A stretch of 64,000 nt of DNA from Ectobius pallidus (GCA_964059195.1 CAXKWD010000013.1:25520611-25584610); one strand, 5' to 3'; shown: positions 41,670 through 54,706, counted from the stretch's first letter. The notes: generated by a model not told the origin, from the letters alone. A program made the numbers and translations.

Positions 41670-43167
41670 TATTCCTGGGGTAGACAGAACTTGGAAAAAT
41701 TTTGACACTTGTGAGTTTTCACTTATTTATACCATTATTAATTATTAATATTACTATTATTATTTAGAAATATTGATTTAATTTAGAGTGCAAGAAGTAC
41801 TAATAATTTATCCCATTCTAGTTTGATCCTAGTCAAAACAAAGGGGAGGAGAACTCACAGAGAGATCGCGGAAAATTCGCATCATGTGACAAAACGTGAT
41901 TGGTTAATGCCATTAGCATGCGTCATTACCAGGGTGTGGCTAACGAGTGTTCGTAAGTTCATGCAACAACAATATCAACATTTACACGTGAAATAACAAA
42001 CTCTCACTGGCATCGTCATCATTATAGTATATCAATTAGCAAACAAAACAAAGGATTCATTGTTCACGACGACCCTGCGGGTGAGTTGTACAGAGAATTA
42101 ACAAACTAACATTAAACACGGTGACACATGCGGGCTATGACAGCCACGCCGCTTTGTTTTGAACAGGATCGTTCTTAAATGGGATAGAGAATAGCCCTAT
42201 ATGAAAGCATAAGACTTGGCACCAGGATATTGATACAGGAATGTCTATAATTATGAGGTCGAATACTTCACAGTTGATTTTAGCAAGTATACGTAATGAA
42301 TTTATTTCTTGCTTTTTATATTTTTTTTATAGATATAAGGCCTTACATGACTACTTGTACAAGTCTGAAATGTATGCATCCTATGTAAACTGACGATGTC
42401 GATGCTATGTTGTATCAGCTTATGGCAAATGAAGATTTCTACTTCTATTTCTAATGGTAAAGAAGAACGAAATTCCGGGTTGAGTCGGTACGAACGATGA
42501 ACGCCAGTTTTGAGATGTGAAGAGAAACAATACAGCTGTCGCTTAGCTTCCTCAATGATAAAAATATAACAAACACGGTGAGGATGGAGAACACGCGCAA
42601 CAACACTGGATCCAGAACTGTCCATAAAGATAGAGAGACTCTAGTCAGATTAAGCACCGATAACGTAATCAAAAGTTAAATTCTTCGCACTCGAAACGTA
42701 AACCAGCAAACGTGGAAAAGAACTAAAATGCTGCAAACATCTGCTTCTCTCCAATTTCCAATATATATCTTCTCATTTCTTCGTTGTTTGTCATAGCTAG
42801 AGATACCTAAATAAAGTATGAAGTAGAGGCTGCCTACAAACCAATGAAAACTGAAAATGAGATCCATATATAACACATAGTGCTAATATATTGTGATCGA
42901 ATTTAATTGTATTTACAAAATTATGTTATAGAGACGTTGTCCCCTAAAATATTTATTCTCAACAAAATTAGTATATATATATATATGCAGTAAATTATCA
43001 GTATAATAAAAGGTTACAAAACAAAAGGTGCACGTAAAACAATCAACAATAATCTAAAATTATATACAAAATTGATTGTGTAAGTTATTCATAAGTCATA
43101 ATATTTAAAAGGAAATTAACATTATTCCTAAGTTCAATTATTACAATATTATATTAAAAGTTAAGAT
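41670..43167. other. Intron sequence with a duplicated LINE scrap
   Basis: 42190-42250 (TAGCCCTATATGAAAGCATA, CACCAGGATATTGATACAGG) repeats 43168-43228 at about 90%. In one frame it resembles LGTRILIQECL of a LINE RT. The frames at 42302-42876 have no domain. A short TA run lies near 42974. Confidence 0.4.
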
Positions 43168-43665
43168 TATAGCCCTATACGAAAACATAAATCTCGGCAC
43201 CAGGATATTGATACAAGAATGTCTATTTGGCGTTGAAACTTGGACCATAAGTAGACAATAAGCAAACAAATTAATGGTATTAGAATTGGATTTTTGGAGG
43301 CGTTCAGCAAGAAAATCCAGGAAAGAAAAAATTCGGGATAATAGAATAAGGGAAATAATGCAAGTTGAAAAGAATATTTTGGAAACTGTAGAAGAAAGAC
43401 GCTTGAAATGGTATGTACATGTACCCAGAATGACAGAGAATAGAATACCCAAGAAAATTTTGGATTGGAAAGTAGAAAGAAAAAGAAGAAGAGGGAAGCC
43501 CAAAGAGTGCTGGATGGATGGGGTGAAAAGGAGTATGGCGAGAAAAGGATTAAGTGAAGAAGATGCTATGGACAGGGACTTATGGAGGCAAACAATTTTT
43601 GTGGGATGCAGGAAAACCATTGTATTGTGGTATATTCCTTAATAAAAAAAAAAAAATTAAAAAAA
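43168..43665 (+). pseudogene. LINE C-terminal fragment with poly(A)
   Basis: LGTRILIQECLFGVETWTIS, then LMVLELDFWRRSARKSRKEK, LKWYVHVPRMTENRIPKKIL and EDAMDRDLWRQTIF match the end of an insect LINE polyprotein. A stop lies near 43258. A-rich tail at about 43643-43668 right after the frame. Plus strand, opposite to SSUH2. 5'-truncated. Confidence 0.75.
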
Positions 43666-43668
43666 GAT

Positions 43669-44681
43669 TATATATTCTGTTGTCACGCTCTATAAAACAA
43701 TGTGATAAAATTTGGTCTTCAATGTGTAAGACCTGGTTGGCTTCAGTATTATATTTCTGTATTATCAACTTGCGTCATTTAAGTTTCTCGTTTCTACCGT
43801 CGTTTTTCCTGTCCCAGTATTCAGATATGCATTTCGACACCAATCTGTGTCATCTTCAGTCTGGTATCACAACTGTTTACAGCTGGTAGAACCTAAATAG
43901 TGTATTCAGCTGGAGTGCTGTGAGCGCCTGGTACTTCATACTTTATTTAGATATACCCACTATCGGAATGGAATGTATTAATGTAGAGATACCTAGTTTT
44001 CGTTTTCCAAGAATTAAGGGTGTTACCATTAATAAAGTGCAATTTTAAAAATACTTCTATGCCGAAATATTGTTTTAAACACGCGAAAAAACACGAATGT
44101 TTAACAAAATGGTATTTTTAAAGGGAAATCTCAAGTTTTGGAAATATATTTTTATAAAAGGGCTTAAATTATAAGTTTACTGGAAGTCGAATACAAATAT
44201 TTGTGCATTAATAAAAATAAATATTCAGCAAACTTAATTGTTGAGTTAGAAGTACTGGGATGTCAGAGCACATTTGCGCCGCTAACGCACGCAGAGCACG
44301 TAGCTGTAGGTAGGCAATGGGTTCGGGTTTCAGGAAGGTGTACGTATTGCAATTGACAAGAGCCATGGACGCAGCAAAGAGGGTGCACACTAAGTTCCAA
44401 TCTTGTTGGACATGTGATTTTTTGTGTGTAAGCAACAAGGAGGAGATATTTTGTGCTGCACTGTAGCTGGAGGATATTGATGTTGTAAATACAACGCTAG
44501 AATATTAAAAACATGTGTACAATGACCTCGATGTAATTGATTTTTACAATCTTTTAGCTGTGTACAGTTTCCGAATATTCGCAAATTTGCAGCGCGAATC
44601 ATGACAATGGCAACACTTACACGTGTGAAAAGGTTTTTTTCCCCTTTGATGAAGATAAAAAAGCCAATTAAAAATTATACA
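43669..44681. other. Intron sequence, nothing recognised
   Basis: The frames at 43554-43889, 44208-44438 and 44390-44602 show no domain. No bounded repeat. Confidence 0.35.
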
Positions 44682-44689
44682 GAGAGATT

Positions 44690-44927
44690 GGTTGGCAAAT
44701 GGTTATTTAACGACGGGGATGTACTGCAACTTAGGCCTGTGACTGTCGCCGATGTGCCAGAATTATGTCCTGCAGAAGTTATTTTACATGCCAGTAAATC
44801 TACTGGCATGGGCCTGTCATATTTATGCACACAGAAATGCCATCGACCTGGGCCGGGATCGAACCCGCAACGTTGAGCACAGAAAGCCACCGCGATACTA
44901 ACTTCGCCACTCAGGCCGACATATACT
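44690..44927 (-). mobile_element. tRNA-derived SINE, copy 3, best preserved
   Basis: Flanked by GAGAGATT (44682-44689, 44928-44935). Minus-strand head: GGCCTGAGTGGCGAAGTTAG (A box region) and GGGTTCGATCCCGGCCC (intact B box), then CAGGTCGATGGCATTTCTGT. Same family as 35833 and 25655. The insertion lies at the left edge of the foldback at 44938. Confidence 0.85.
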
Positions 44928-44937
44928 GAGAGATTAA

Positions 44938-45866
44938 TTTGCGATGTGCCGAGAACGCACGGCGTCCTGGAAGCAAGTCGTCGGCCGGTAAAGGATCATG
45001 TACATAACCCCTCAATTCCACCGCACGGATTTCGCAATTAAGCCTACAGTTAGAATAATCACCTACCTTAGTCTTAGAAGATGTTGAAAATTATTTCCGT
45101 CTACCGTCAGACATTTCTGACATCTTTTAAGAAAGTTTCCATTGTGAAATTGCTGCAATTTATCTTTTTATGTTCTCTTTCAGTTCTTCAAATGTACTGC
45201 ATGGGGGGTTATTCTTGTACACTTTATTTTCTAAGTTCCCCCAAAATAAAAATGCCATACAGTAAGATCTGGAGATCTTGCTGGCTATAACCCCTTACTA
45301 ATTATTCTATCATCAAACACTTCAATTAAATTTGCATTTTTGTAACAAGACTCTGCTAGAGGTTATAATCCAGATCTCTCGTTAGATTTAATTACATATG
45401 CATTTTTCCAACAAGACTTCGCTACAGGGCATACTGCAGGACTCTTGTTAAATTTAATTGAAGTGTTTGAAGATAAGGTAATTAGTAAGGGGTTATCGCC
45501 AGCAATATCTCCAGATCTTACTGTATGTGATTTTTATTTTGGGGAGAACTTAAACAATAAAGTGTACAAAAATAACCCTCATACAGTACAACTGAAAGTG
45601 AACATAAGAAGAGAAATTGCAGCAATTTCACTACAGGCATTAATGCGTGTGAATGCAAACTTTCTTAAAAGATGTCAAGAATGTGTGACGGTAGATGGAG
45701 ATCATTTTTAACATCTTCTATGACAAAGGTAGGTGATTATTCTAACTGTAGGTTAATTCAGAAATCCATGCGCTTGAACTGAGGGGTTATGTACATGAGC
45801 CTTTACCGGCTGACGACTTGCTTTCAGGTTGCCGTGTGGACCGTGCGTTCTTGGTACATCGCAAAA
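44938..45866. mobile_element. Foldback from duplicated mariner/IS630-like 3' ends, copy C
   Basis: Outer ends TTTGCGATGTGCCGAGAACG (left) and the inverse of TTTGCGATGTACCAAGAACG (right). Arms of about 400 bp are inverted copies (TCATGTACATAACCCCTCA against TGAGGGGTTATGTACATGA; CTTACTAATTA against TAATTAGTAAG). Centre near 45390. Each arm encodes the same transposase C-terminal half running outward, plus strand on the right and minus strand on the left. The arms have diverged by small indels. Confidence 0.8.
45406..45711 (+). pseudogene. Mariner/IS630-like transposase C-terminal half
   Basis: Starts FQQDFATGHTAGLLLNLIEV (second catalytic Asp in FQQD), then VISKGLSPAISPDLTVCDFY (third Asp region), LNNKVYKNNPHTVQLKVNIR and FLKRCQECVTVDGDHF to the normal C-terminus. 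The N-terminal helix-turn-helix and the first Asp are missing. The inverse copy of the same segment lies at about 45085-45335 on the minus strand. Confidence 0.75.
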
Positions 45867-47034
45867 ATAATCTATGTGTACTTAAAACATACCACCTTAT
45901 ACCTCAAACAGCAGAAAACACTACCCTGCATTTGTGATCTTAACTAATTTTGGGTCGCTGAACATGAATGTTTTCTTACAATAGGTACATCAAAATGAGA
46001 GATATAAGTTATTGTATAGACTAGCCTATATAGGATGAAAAGTACTGAAAATTTGGATAGTTTTTATAACATTTGGTTATAGAGAAAAATAAAATAATAT
46101 TTTTAAACAGTCCAAGAAATATGTATTCCACTTTATTTTTGTGAGCGCAGGCCAAATAAAATCAGGTAAACTGACATAAAGTGCTAGATGGAGTTAATGG
46201 GCCGTATTGAAGAAACTACTGAGTTTTATACCACAGTTTCTTGAGAAAGGTGATAAGCATATGTGAAGGAATATGTGGTAAACTAGAATATTAACAGAAC
46301 TAATTTACAGAAAATTTCTCGTGTCAACAATATTATTTTTCTCAAAACATTTGAAGCTGTACAAATACGCAGTGATTATTTTTTAAATAAAAGTTTATTT
46401 TGGAGAGGAAAATATTAAAGATCTGAAATTTTTGGAATTTTCCCATTGGTTATAGGCTAAAATCTATAAGTCTGCCAAATTTCAAGCTTCTAGCTTATCT
46501 GGAAGTGAATAAACATCAATGTTAACAAGTGGAAGATTAGACTGTCGTAGATGTGAATGACGCCACGGTTATCCAACAAGTTTTTCTATACTTATTGGGC
46601 AGCTAGAAACATCAAATTTTGCACGCTTATGGCTGTTGTGTGTGCCAATACTCCTGGCAAATTTTACGATTCTACCTACCCTATGTATGTCAAATATTAC
46701 ATAATGTGAGGAAACTATACAAATTTACTTAAAATAAAATAAAAAAAAACAACCTAACCTAAGGGATAACCAATGGAGATATGACAAAAAAGCATAAGAC
46801 CAAACTTGTAGATACCTCAAAATCCGTTACTGCTGCTGCAATCGGTTTTTTGATATGACTAACCGTTTAGCTACTATAAAGCCTTCAAAAAGGTCTACAC
46901 AGACCTTAAAGTTGCATCCGCTATGACATATTTTCAGACAGTAAACATGAAAACTAGATGTGATACAAAAAAATTACATTTCTGAAATCAGGAGACCTTA
47001 TATGGTTAAAATCACTTATTAAATGGGTCATTCT
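45867..47034. other. Intron sequence with one stray repeat unit
   Basis: 46430-46520 is a lone copy of the unit forming the core of the 2.3-4.6 kb foldback (see the separate entry). Otherwise AT-rich with nothing recognised. Confidence 0.4.
46430..46520 (+). repeat. Solo unit of the 2.3-kb foldback core repeat
   Basis: TTTGGAATTTTCCCATTGGT, CTGCCAAATTTCAAGCTTCT and AGCTTATCTGGAAGTGAATA match in order a unit of 3350-3440, more than 40 kb away. It is flanked by unrelated DNA. Confidence 0.75.
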
Positions 47035-48301
47035 CCAAAAAAGGGCAGATTTCAATGTTAGAACTTTTTTAAAAATATTTTTTTATTTTGGACCATGTAA
47101 TTTTTTTATGTAATATTTCTTTCTGCAGAGTACTACTGAGGTACTTGCCCTACTTACTGAGTGGTATTTTGCATTAAATTAACAAGATTAGAAAATGGCG
47201 CATTCATGGAGGTGAGAAAATAGTAAGAAATAGTAATTATATAGAAGTTATGGCAGAATTAGATTTAATTTACTGTTTTAAATGTTATCATGAAAAAGAA
47301 AAATATTTATTACCATACAAGTGGATTAACACACAACTTTTTACTTATTTTTATCAATGTTAAAATAGATTATCACCTTCAAATCAAAACTTTAAATCAA
47401 AACATGATACACTGTCATAAACTATTAGGCTATACCAGTATCTTCTTTAAACAAAAATAATAAATGCAGAAAGTTAAATATGTCATCAATTACAACGTTA
47501 ATTACACCTCCACGGATAGGACTTGAGAGTAACAGTAACGGAGGTGAGGGTAACGGAGGTGAGGGTAACGGAGGTGAGATTTTTCTCTAATTTGTCAAAC
47601 AGCTTGGGAACATTTGAGGTTAGAAAATCTCAGTTCTAGAGTTTAACTTTGCATTCCTTAAATTATAATTTATAGCAAAAGTAAATATAAAAACATACAA
47701 CTTTACCGTTGGGTGTAGGTAACGGAGGTGAGGAAGTCCAATTACCAACTCTGCATTTAGCTCTTTTACACAAACAAAACAACACTTAAAAGCACACTGA
47801 CAGCTTGGCTTTATATAAATGATAAGAAAACTGCCTAAAGTTGGAGTCCAAAGAAAACAAAAAGACTACAGTGCCATCTCTGTGGAAATAATTGAACTTT
47901 CATATTGTTTCACGGAGGTGAGGTTTCACTTTGGGACAGGCATGTTTAGTGCAAAAAATTGTCTTTACAAAATTATATATTTACTTTTCAGTTATTAATT
48001 ACTTATTTTTTGAGCTGTTTGTTCTTGTTATAACACTAAAATGGAATAAAAATTAAAGCCTGTTGAATTATGAGAGAATGAAAATGACAAGTCAGACATT
48101 GGGACATGACACGGAGGTGAGATCTCACATACTGTGCCCTAAAATGCAGAAAATTGTAACTTTTGTTTAAAAAGTGGAATATGGGATCAAATAGACCTTA
48201 TTTCAATCAAACTGATCATAATAATTCATAATCCATAAATACTTATTTTACACCAGAAAATCGACTGCGACATGAATCTGCCCTTTTCTGGAGAATAACC
48301 C
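47035..48301. mobile_element. DNA element with a dispersed ACGGAGGTGAG motif array
   Basis: Ends GGGTCATTCTCCAAAAAAGG and the inverse of GGGTTATTCTCCAGAAAAGG, flanked by AAAT (47031-47034, 48302-48305), a 4-bp duplication. Inside, TAACGGAGGTGAG occurs three times at 15-bp spacing (47536, 47551, 47566) and again at 47720; CACGGAGGTGAG occurs at 47911 and about 48110; CATGGAGGTGAG at 47205; and a reversed partial copy at about 47507. No coding frame. Superfamily unknown; the 4-bp target and GGGTCATTC end recall the foldback at 2319. Confidence 0.8.
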
Positions 48302-49993
<1,692 letters not shown>

Positions 49994-50292
49994 AATGTGT
50001 AATAATAAGAATTAAAAAATGTTCACCCTTAAAAATATGGAGAGAGATTACTGCTATAGAGTAAAGGACTATCTTAATTTTGTGCATCTTTGCAGGATTT
50101 TCAGTGCGTATAGATTCGCACCCTAATAATGAACAAGATTCCTAACCATATCAGAAGTATACAAGGTGTGATCAAAAAATACGGTGAATGATTTTTTATA
50201 TCAGCAACTGCTGACGCCACATCCATTTTTTGTAGTATGCCCGATAGCCTGATCTGTTGAGATAGGCATTGTCAAGTTTGAACACATTCAGT

Positions 50293-50724
50293 TTGTCCAA
50301 TCAAATAGCCCGTACTTTGGGGAAACACAACATCAAAACCATCTTTCTTCCCCCTAAAAAGATCAGGCAATACTTAAAGCCTGTGAAGGACGACCTACAG
50401 CTCAGGACACCAGGTGTATACAGCATTCCGTGTGAATGTGGGCAGGTGTACACTGGACAAACCGGACGCACAATAGAAGACAGATGCAAGGAACACAAAC
50501 GACACCTGAGACTATTCCAACCGGTAAAATCAGCCATTGACGAACATTCTACAAACTCCAACCATAGAATTCTCTTTCAAAATATAAAGACCCACCATCA
50601 ACCCAATAAATACTGGGACCGGCTTATAAAGGAAGCCATTGAAATCCAACTACACACTAACAATCTCAACAGGGACGGAGGTCTCCAGCTCAGTAATGCA
50701 TGGGCACCAGCACTAAAAAACTGA
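50293..50724 (+). pseudogene. Penelope GIY-YIG endonuclease, C-terminal fragment of about 140 aa
   Basis: Open to the TGA at 50722-50724: SNQIARTLGKHNIKTIFLPP linker, then GVYSIPCECGQVYTGQTGRT (GIY-YIG core with CEC insert), EDRCKEHKRHLRLFQPVKSA, DEHSTNSNHRILFQN and WDRLIKEAIEIQLHTNNLNR. All endonuclease motifs look intact (GVY, YTG, R, H, E). The RT part is missing, so the copy is dead although this segment is open. The upstream ATG at 50269 belongs to mariner DNA. Confidence 0.8.
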
Positions 50725-51076
50725 CGTCGGGAAGCCTGGAACATAACACCGGCGACAACAGTTACCAGCAACCAACAAGATTGACTCCATCGACAGCACA
50801 GCATAATTGGTCCTTTTGAAGCACAACAAAATTGTTTAAATGGATGACGGGAAGCCTTGAACACAACACCGGCGACAACAGCCACCACAGCACCGACAAG
50901 ATAGACTCCATCGACAGCACAGCATAATCGGTCCTTCTGAAGACTCAACAAAAATGTTATACCTGACTTCTGATTGGCTGCTGCACCGGCCAATGAGATT
51001 TCGCATTCCGACCTAATATTCCTCCAGCCTCCTATAAATATGGACACGCTTTCTCCAGTCATCAGAGCCTCTAGAG
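50294..51076 (+). mobile_element. Penelope-like element 3' part
   Basis: 5'-truncated copy: C-terminal GIY-YIG frame to 50722, then a 3' region with two tandem units of about 110 bp (GGAAGCCTGGAACATAACAC and GGAAGCCTTGAACACAACAC, each ending at CATAATTGGTCC / CATAATCGGTCC). The copy ends near CATCAGAGCCTCTAGAG, where the hAT inserted. Confidence 0.75.
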
Positions 51077-53352
51077 CAGGTATGGGCAACCTTTGGAAAG
51101 ATGCGGGCTAAACTTTATGATATTTATGAAGTCGTGGGCCGTAGATAATAGGTAGTTGTGAAAAAATAATCATGATACGGTTTTTATATTTATAAAGTAT
51201 AATGCTAAAGTTACATGAATGAGAATATCGAACTGATTAGGTATTTACTTACAATCAGCAGAAATTAATGAGAAGCTTGAGCTTGAACTTGAGAAACAAG
51301 ATAATCAATGTTGGCATCAATCCCACTAATAGACAAGCGCAGAGTGTTTTCCAAATTCTCATCTGTAAATCTGGTTTGATAATTTGATTTATTAGTTTTC
51401 ATCATGGAAAAGAGCTGTTCACATTTATAAGTACTTCCAAATGCAAAAATCATTTTTCTTGCAAATGTTCTCAGCTGTGGGTACTTTTCTTCGGCAAGGT
51501 ATGTTCTGTAGAAATCACTTAGCTCCACGTCTTCAAATTTTGACTTCAAATGTGTGTCTTCCTGAAGTTCGACCAACTCCATATGCAGGTGTGTCGGAGG
51601 CTTCTCGACGTCACTTTTCATCGGTGTAGCAAAAAGGTTAAATCAGCTATCCGTGTTTTTTAAGTCTAAAAATCTATTCAAAAATTGCTCCGACAGTGAT
51701 TTCAGTTCTTCAGCATACTGAGTGTAATCAATATTTTTGTGACTGGATAGTGTTGAAAAATAACAGCTTCCAGATCGCATTTGTGTTTCCCACAAGTGAA
51801 TTTTGTTCTGGAACACTTTCAAATGGCTGTACAATTCGATTACCAACTGACCTTGTTTTTGAAGCTTCAAATTCAACTCATTCAAGTGACCCGTGATGTC
51901 AACTAGAAATGCTAAATCACATAACCATTTCTGATCAATGACTTCAGGCAAAGGTTTTCCTTTGATTTCCATAAAATCAGCTATTTCCTGTCTAAGATCT
52001 TAAAATCTTGTCAGTATTTTGCCTTTGCTTAACCATCTTACTTCACAATGATATGTCACGTCACTATGTTCTGAAGAGAGGTCATCCAAAAATGCTTTCA
52101 ACTGGTGATGGTTAAGTGCACGGGATCGAATAATATTAATGGTCTTTATTACCGCATCCATTACGTTCTGCAATCAAATGGACTTAGAACACAAGTTTTG
52201 TTGGTGGATAATGCAATGTAGGATTATTAAATAGTCTTTTTGCACATTCAAGTCAATTGCATTTTCTTTCAAAATTCCGATGAAACCCTTTCGTGAACCG
52301 ACCATAGCAGGTGCACCATCTGTGCAAACCCCAATTAATTTGCACCACTGCAAACCATACTGTTCGATAGCATTTTTAACCTCACGAAAAATATCTTCTC
52401 CACTAGTGGTCCCTTTTAAAGGCTGTAAAGCCAGCAATTCCTCAGTTACGGTAAATTCTTCATCAACACCTCATATGAAAATAGCTAGTTGCACTGTATC
52501 AGTCAAATCAGTGCTCTCGTCCAAAGCAATCAAAAATGATTTAAAATCAGTCACACAATCAGCCAATTTTTTCTTGATATCATCAGCCATCATATGTATA
52601 TGTCGAACAACAGTACGTCTTGATAAGTTTATTTTCTCAAATTCTTTTTTCTTTTCGGGGCACAAGACATCTGAAATTTATAACAGGCACTCTTTGACAA
52701 ATTCTCCTTCAGCAAATGGTTTCGATGACTTCGCTATTTTTGAACTGACTATGAAGCTAGCTTTCACAACATTGTCCAGTTGTGTCCTCTGTTTATTAAA
52801 AATTTGTTGCTGTTTGTCCAAATTGGTGATTAGCTTTTGAATTTTATCTTTCCGCAACAGACCCAGGAAGGCTTACCATTGCTATGATAAAAAAAAGTAG
52901 TCATCAGTCCATCTTTCTTGAAATTGGCGACATTCCATGTCCACTTTTCTCTTTTTTACACCAGACATCCTTTCATACACTTTCCGAACTAAGAAAACTT
53001 AATAAAGCAAAAAATATCTCCATGCAATGTAATGCAATGAGTGTACCACTGACCTAGGAGTAGGACATGTGACTGGGTGTGCGACCGGACATTCCACAAA
53101 TAAGCTTATCAGAGGGGAAATGCAAAGGTGTTACTGCCGTGCTATCTGGTGATGCCAGTTCCAGCATTTTTCTACCGCTGACCAGAAGGAACACCTTCGT
53201 AGTTCAGGCCTTTGTTTCCCCCTCTCACTCTCTTGTTGGCGAGAACTGAAAATATTTACTTTTTTGAGTGTGGTTTTAAAATGTTCCGCAGGCCGGATCA
53301 AAAGTAAGGGTGGAGCACATACGGCCTGTGGGCCAGGCGTTGCCCATATATG
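51077..53352 (-). mobile_element. hAT transposon, 2,276 bp
   Basis: Ends CAGGTATGGGCAACCT and the inverse of CATATATGGGCAACGCC, flanked by a perfect 8-bp duplication CTCTAGAG (51069-51076, 53353-53360). Carries a broken transposase on the minus strand. Inserted at the 3' end of the Penelope fragment. Confidence 0.9.
51265..52968 (-). pseudogene. hAT transposase (GTF2IRD2/ZBED-like group), broken
   Basis: Minus strand from the ATG at 52968 (MSGVKKRKVDMECRQFQERW). Order: TNLDKQQQIFNKQRTQLDNV; LSRRTVVRHIHMMADDIKKK; FLIALDESTDLTDTVQLAIF (first catalytic Asp region); LIGVCTDGAPAMVGSRKGFI (second); [43 protein letters not shown]; and the hAT dimerisation end YPQLRTFARKMIFAFGSTYK with CEQLFSMMK. 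In-frame stops near 52895, 52679, 52470, 52172 and 52001 and small shifts show it is dead. Resembles vertebrate hAT-derived genes such as GTF2IRD2. Confidence 0.85.
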
Positions 53353-53439
53353 CTCTAGAGTGAGGTCGTGTATACCGTGTCTTTTGCGCATCCTAGATTT
53401 CAAACAGCTCGTCAACATTAAGTTTTGTTCTAAGTTTAA

Positions 53440-54031
53440 AAAAAAAAATGCCAAAGAAGCTCATGAAATGCTGGAATCAGGGGATGGCAATGATGTGGTT
53501 AACTCTGAAGATTGTTTACAAGTGGTATGAGCGATTTAAAAGCAGAAATGAGTCGGTTGAAGATGACAACAGCCGGAACGTCCATCGACCTCAAAAAAAA
53601 AAAAAAAAAGATGAAAACATGCAAAAAATGGCAGCACTTGATCATTCAAACAGGCGAATGACTATTAGACTATCAAATAATAATTATTAGAGAGCTCACT
53701 GAAGAACTAAACATCTAAGAAAGAGACCAGAAAATGAACCAGTGCCTTCCTTCATCATCACGACAATGCACTGTACCACAAGTCGCTTATGAATCATGAG
53801 TTTTTGGCCGGAAAAAGTATTCCTGTCTGTCCAATTCTGTCTTATTTACCAGATTTAGCACCCTGCGACTTCTGGCTCTTCCAAAAAATAAAAAGCGTGC
53901 TACAAGGAAAATATTTTGACACCATTCCCGACATGGAGACGGCCACGACAGAGCAGCTGAAAGCCCTTCCGAATAAAGCCTTCCAGTCATGGATTCATCG
54001 TTTGGACAAGTGCATCGCTAGCCAAGGATAG
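53440..54031 (+). pseudogene. Mariner transposase with internal deletion
   Basis: N-terminal part in two frames (AKEAHEMLESGDGNDVVNSE, then YKWYERFKSRNESVEDD and MQKMAALDHSNRRMTIRLSN), a stop at 53688, then the C-terminal part HHDNALYHKSLMNHEFLAG, YLPDLAPCDFWLFQKIKSVL and ALPNKAFQSWIHRLDKCIAS. The region with the first catalytic Asp is deleted. Dead copy. Confidence 0.85.
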
Positions 54032-54122
54032 TACTTTGAAGGAGATTAATTAAAATTCTATGTAAACTTATTACTTTGTTTGTAAAAAAATTATTCACCG
54101 TATTTCTTGATCACACCTCGTA

Positions 54123-54706
54123 TAAATAAATTCATCCATAAAAACCGTAAATTCCTTCAGCATGTACTGTTTACAATATTTCTAACAATCTTAAGTATGT
54201 AAATGGGAATAACAATGTTCTAGGGCCTAGAATCAACAGGTTTAAAATTCAAACATTCTTTGCATTTTTCTGTAATTATAGCTGATGCAGAAGGTTGTGC
54301 GTCACTGCTGTAGTGTGATTTTACAAATTCAAATTCAAACATCAGACACAAGTGATAACTGAGTTGACTACAGTGTGCCAGTGAACTTTCTCCGCAGTGG
54401 CTACAAGCTGGAGAGGGTTATGTTGGCAGCATGAGCTTTTATAAAACAAACTGTCAATTGTGTACACAATATTCAGTCTAAACGCTTGCACACTGCATTA
54501 TGCACTGATTAGTAATATGCACTAATGGGTGCAACACAAAGCACCCATTGAAAAAAGTGCCAATGACCTCTCTGTCTGCCTGCAACCTGCTGCAAACATT
54601 AACTGCTGTTTCTAGCACCCTCTCCAGCACATAGCCATTGTGGAGCAAGTTCCCTGGCGCACTGTAGATTTTCAATTAAATCACTGAAACAAAAATATGG
54701 AGTTAC
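54123..54706. other. Intron sequence immediately 3' of the first coding exon
   Basis: Unremarkable intron text; the GTAACT donor at 54706-54701 opens the 37.1-kb intron. Near 54418-54660 there is diverged repetition around CAGTGGCTACAAGCTGGAGA, which I could not define. Confidence 0.4.

Larger units (their letters stand above)
50160..54122 (+). mobile_element. Mariner transposon, interrupted by Penelope and hAT insertions
   Basis: Inverted ends ACAAGGTGTGATCAAAAAAT at 50161 and the inverse of ACGAGGTGTGATCAAGAAAT at about 54121, with TA flanks. The 5' untranslated part runs 50190-50293 and resumes at about 53361; the transposase remnants lie at 53440-54031. The nested sequence between them accounts for about 3.1 kb. 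Confidence 0.85.

Noticed and set aside
42302..42876. Minus-strand frames of 107, 73 and 66 codons
   Set aside because: Overlapping frames without domains in non-repetitive intron; no splice or codon support.
44690..44927. tRNA gene candidate from A and B boxes
   Set aside because: No cloverleaf acceptor pairing was apparent, a SINE body and target duplication are present, and the same text recurs at 35833 and 25655.
47536..48120. CRISPR-like array from regularly repeated 13-mers
   Set aside because: Eukaryotic DNA, spacing irregular (15 to about 200 bp), lies within transposon inverted ends.
50598..51089. 163-codon minus-strand frame
   Set aside because: Antisense to the Penelope 3' region; its internal repeats reflect the tandem 110-bp units.
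52280..52840. 186-codon plus-strand frame
   Set aside because: Antisense shadow of the hAT transposase remnant.
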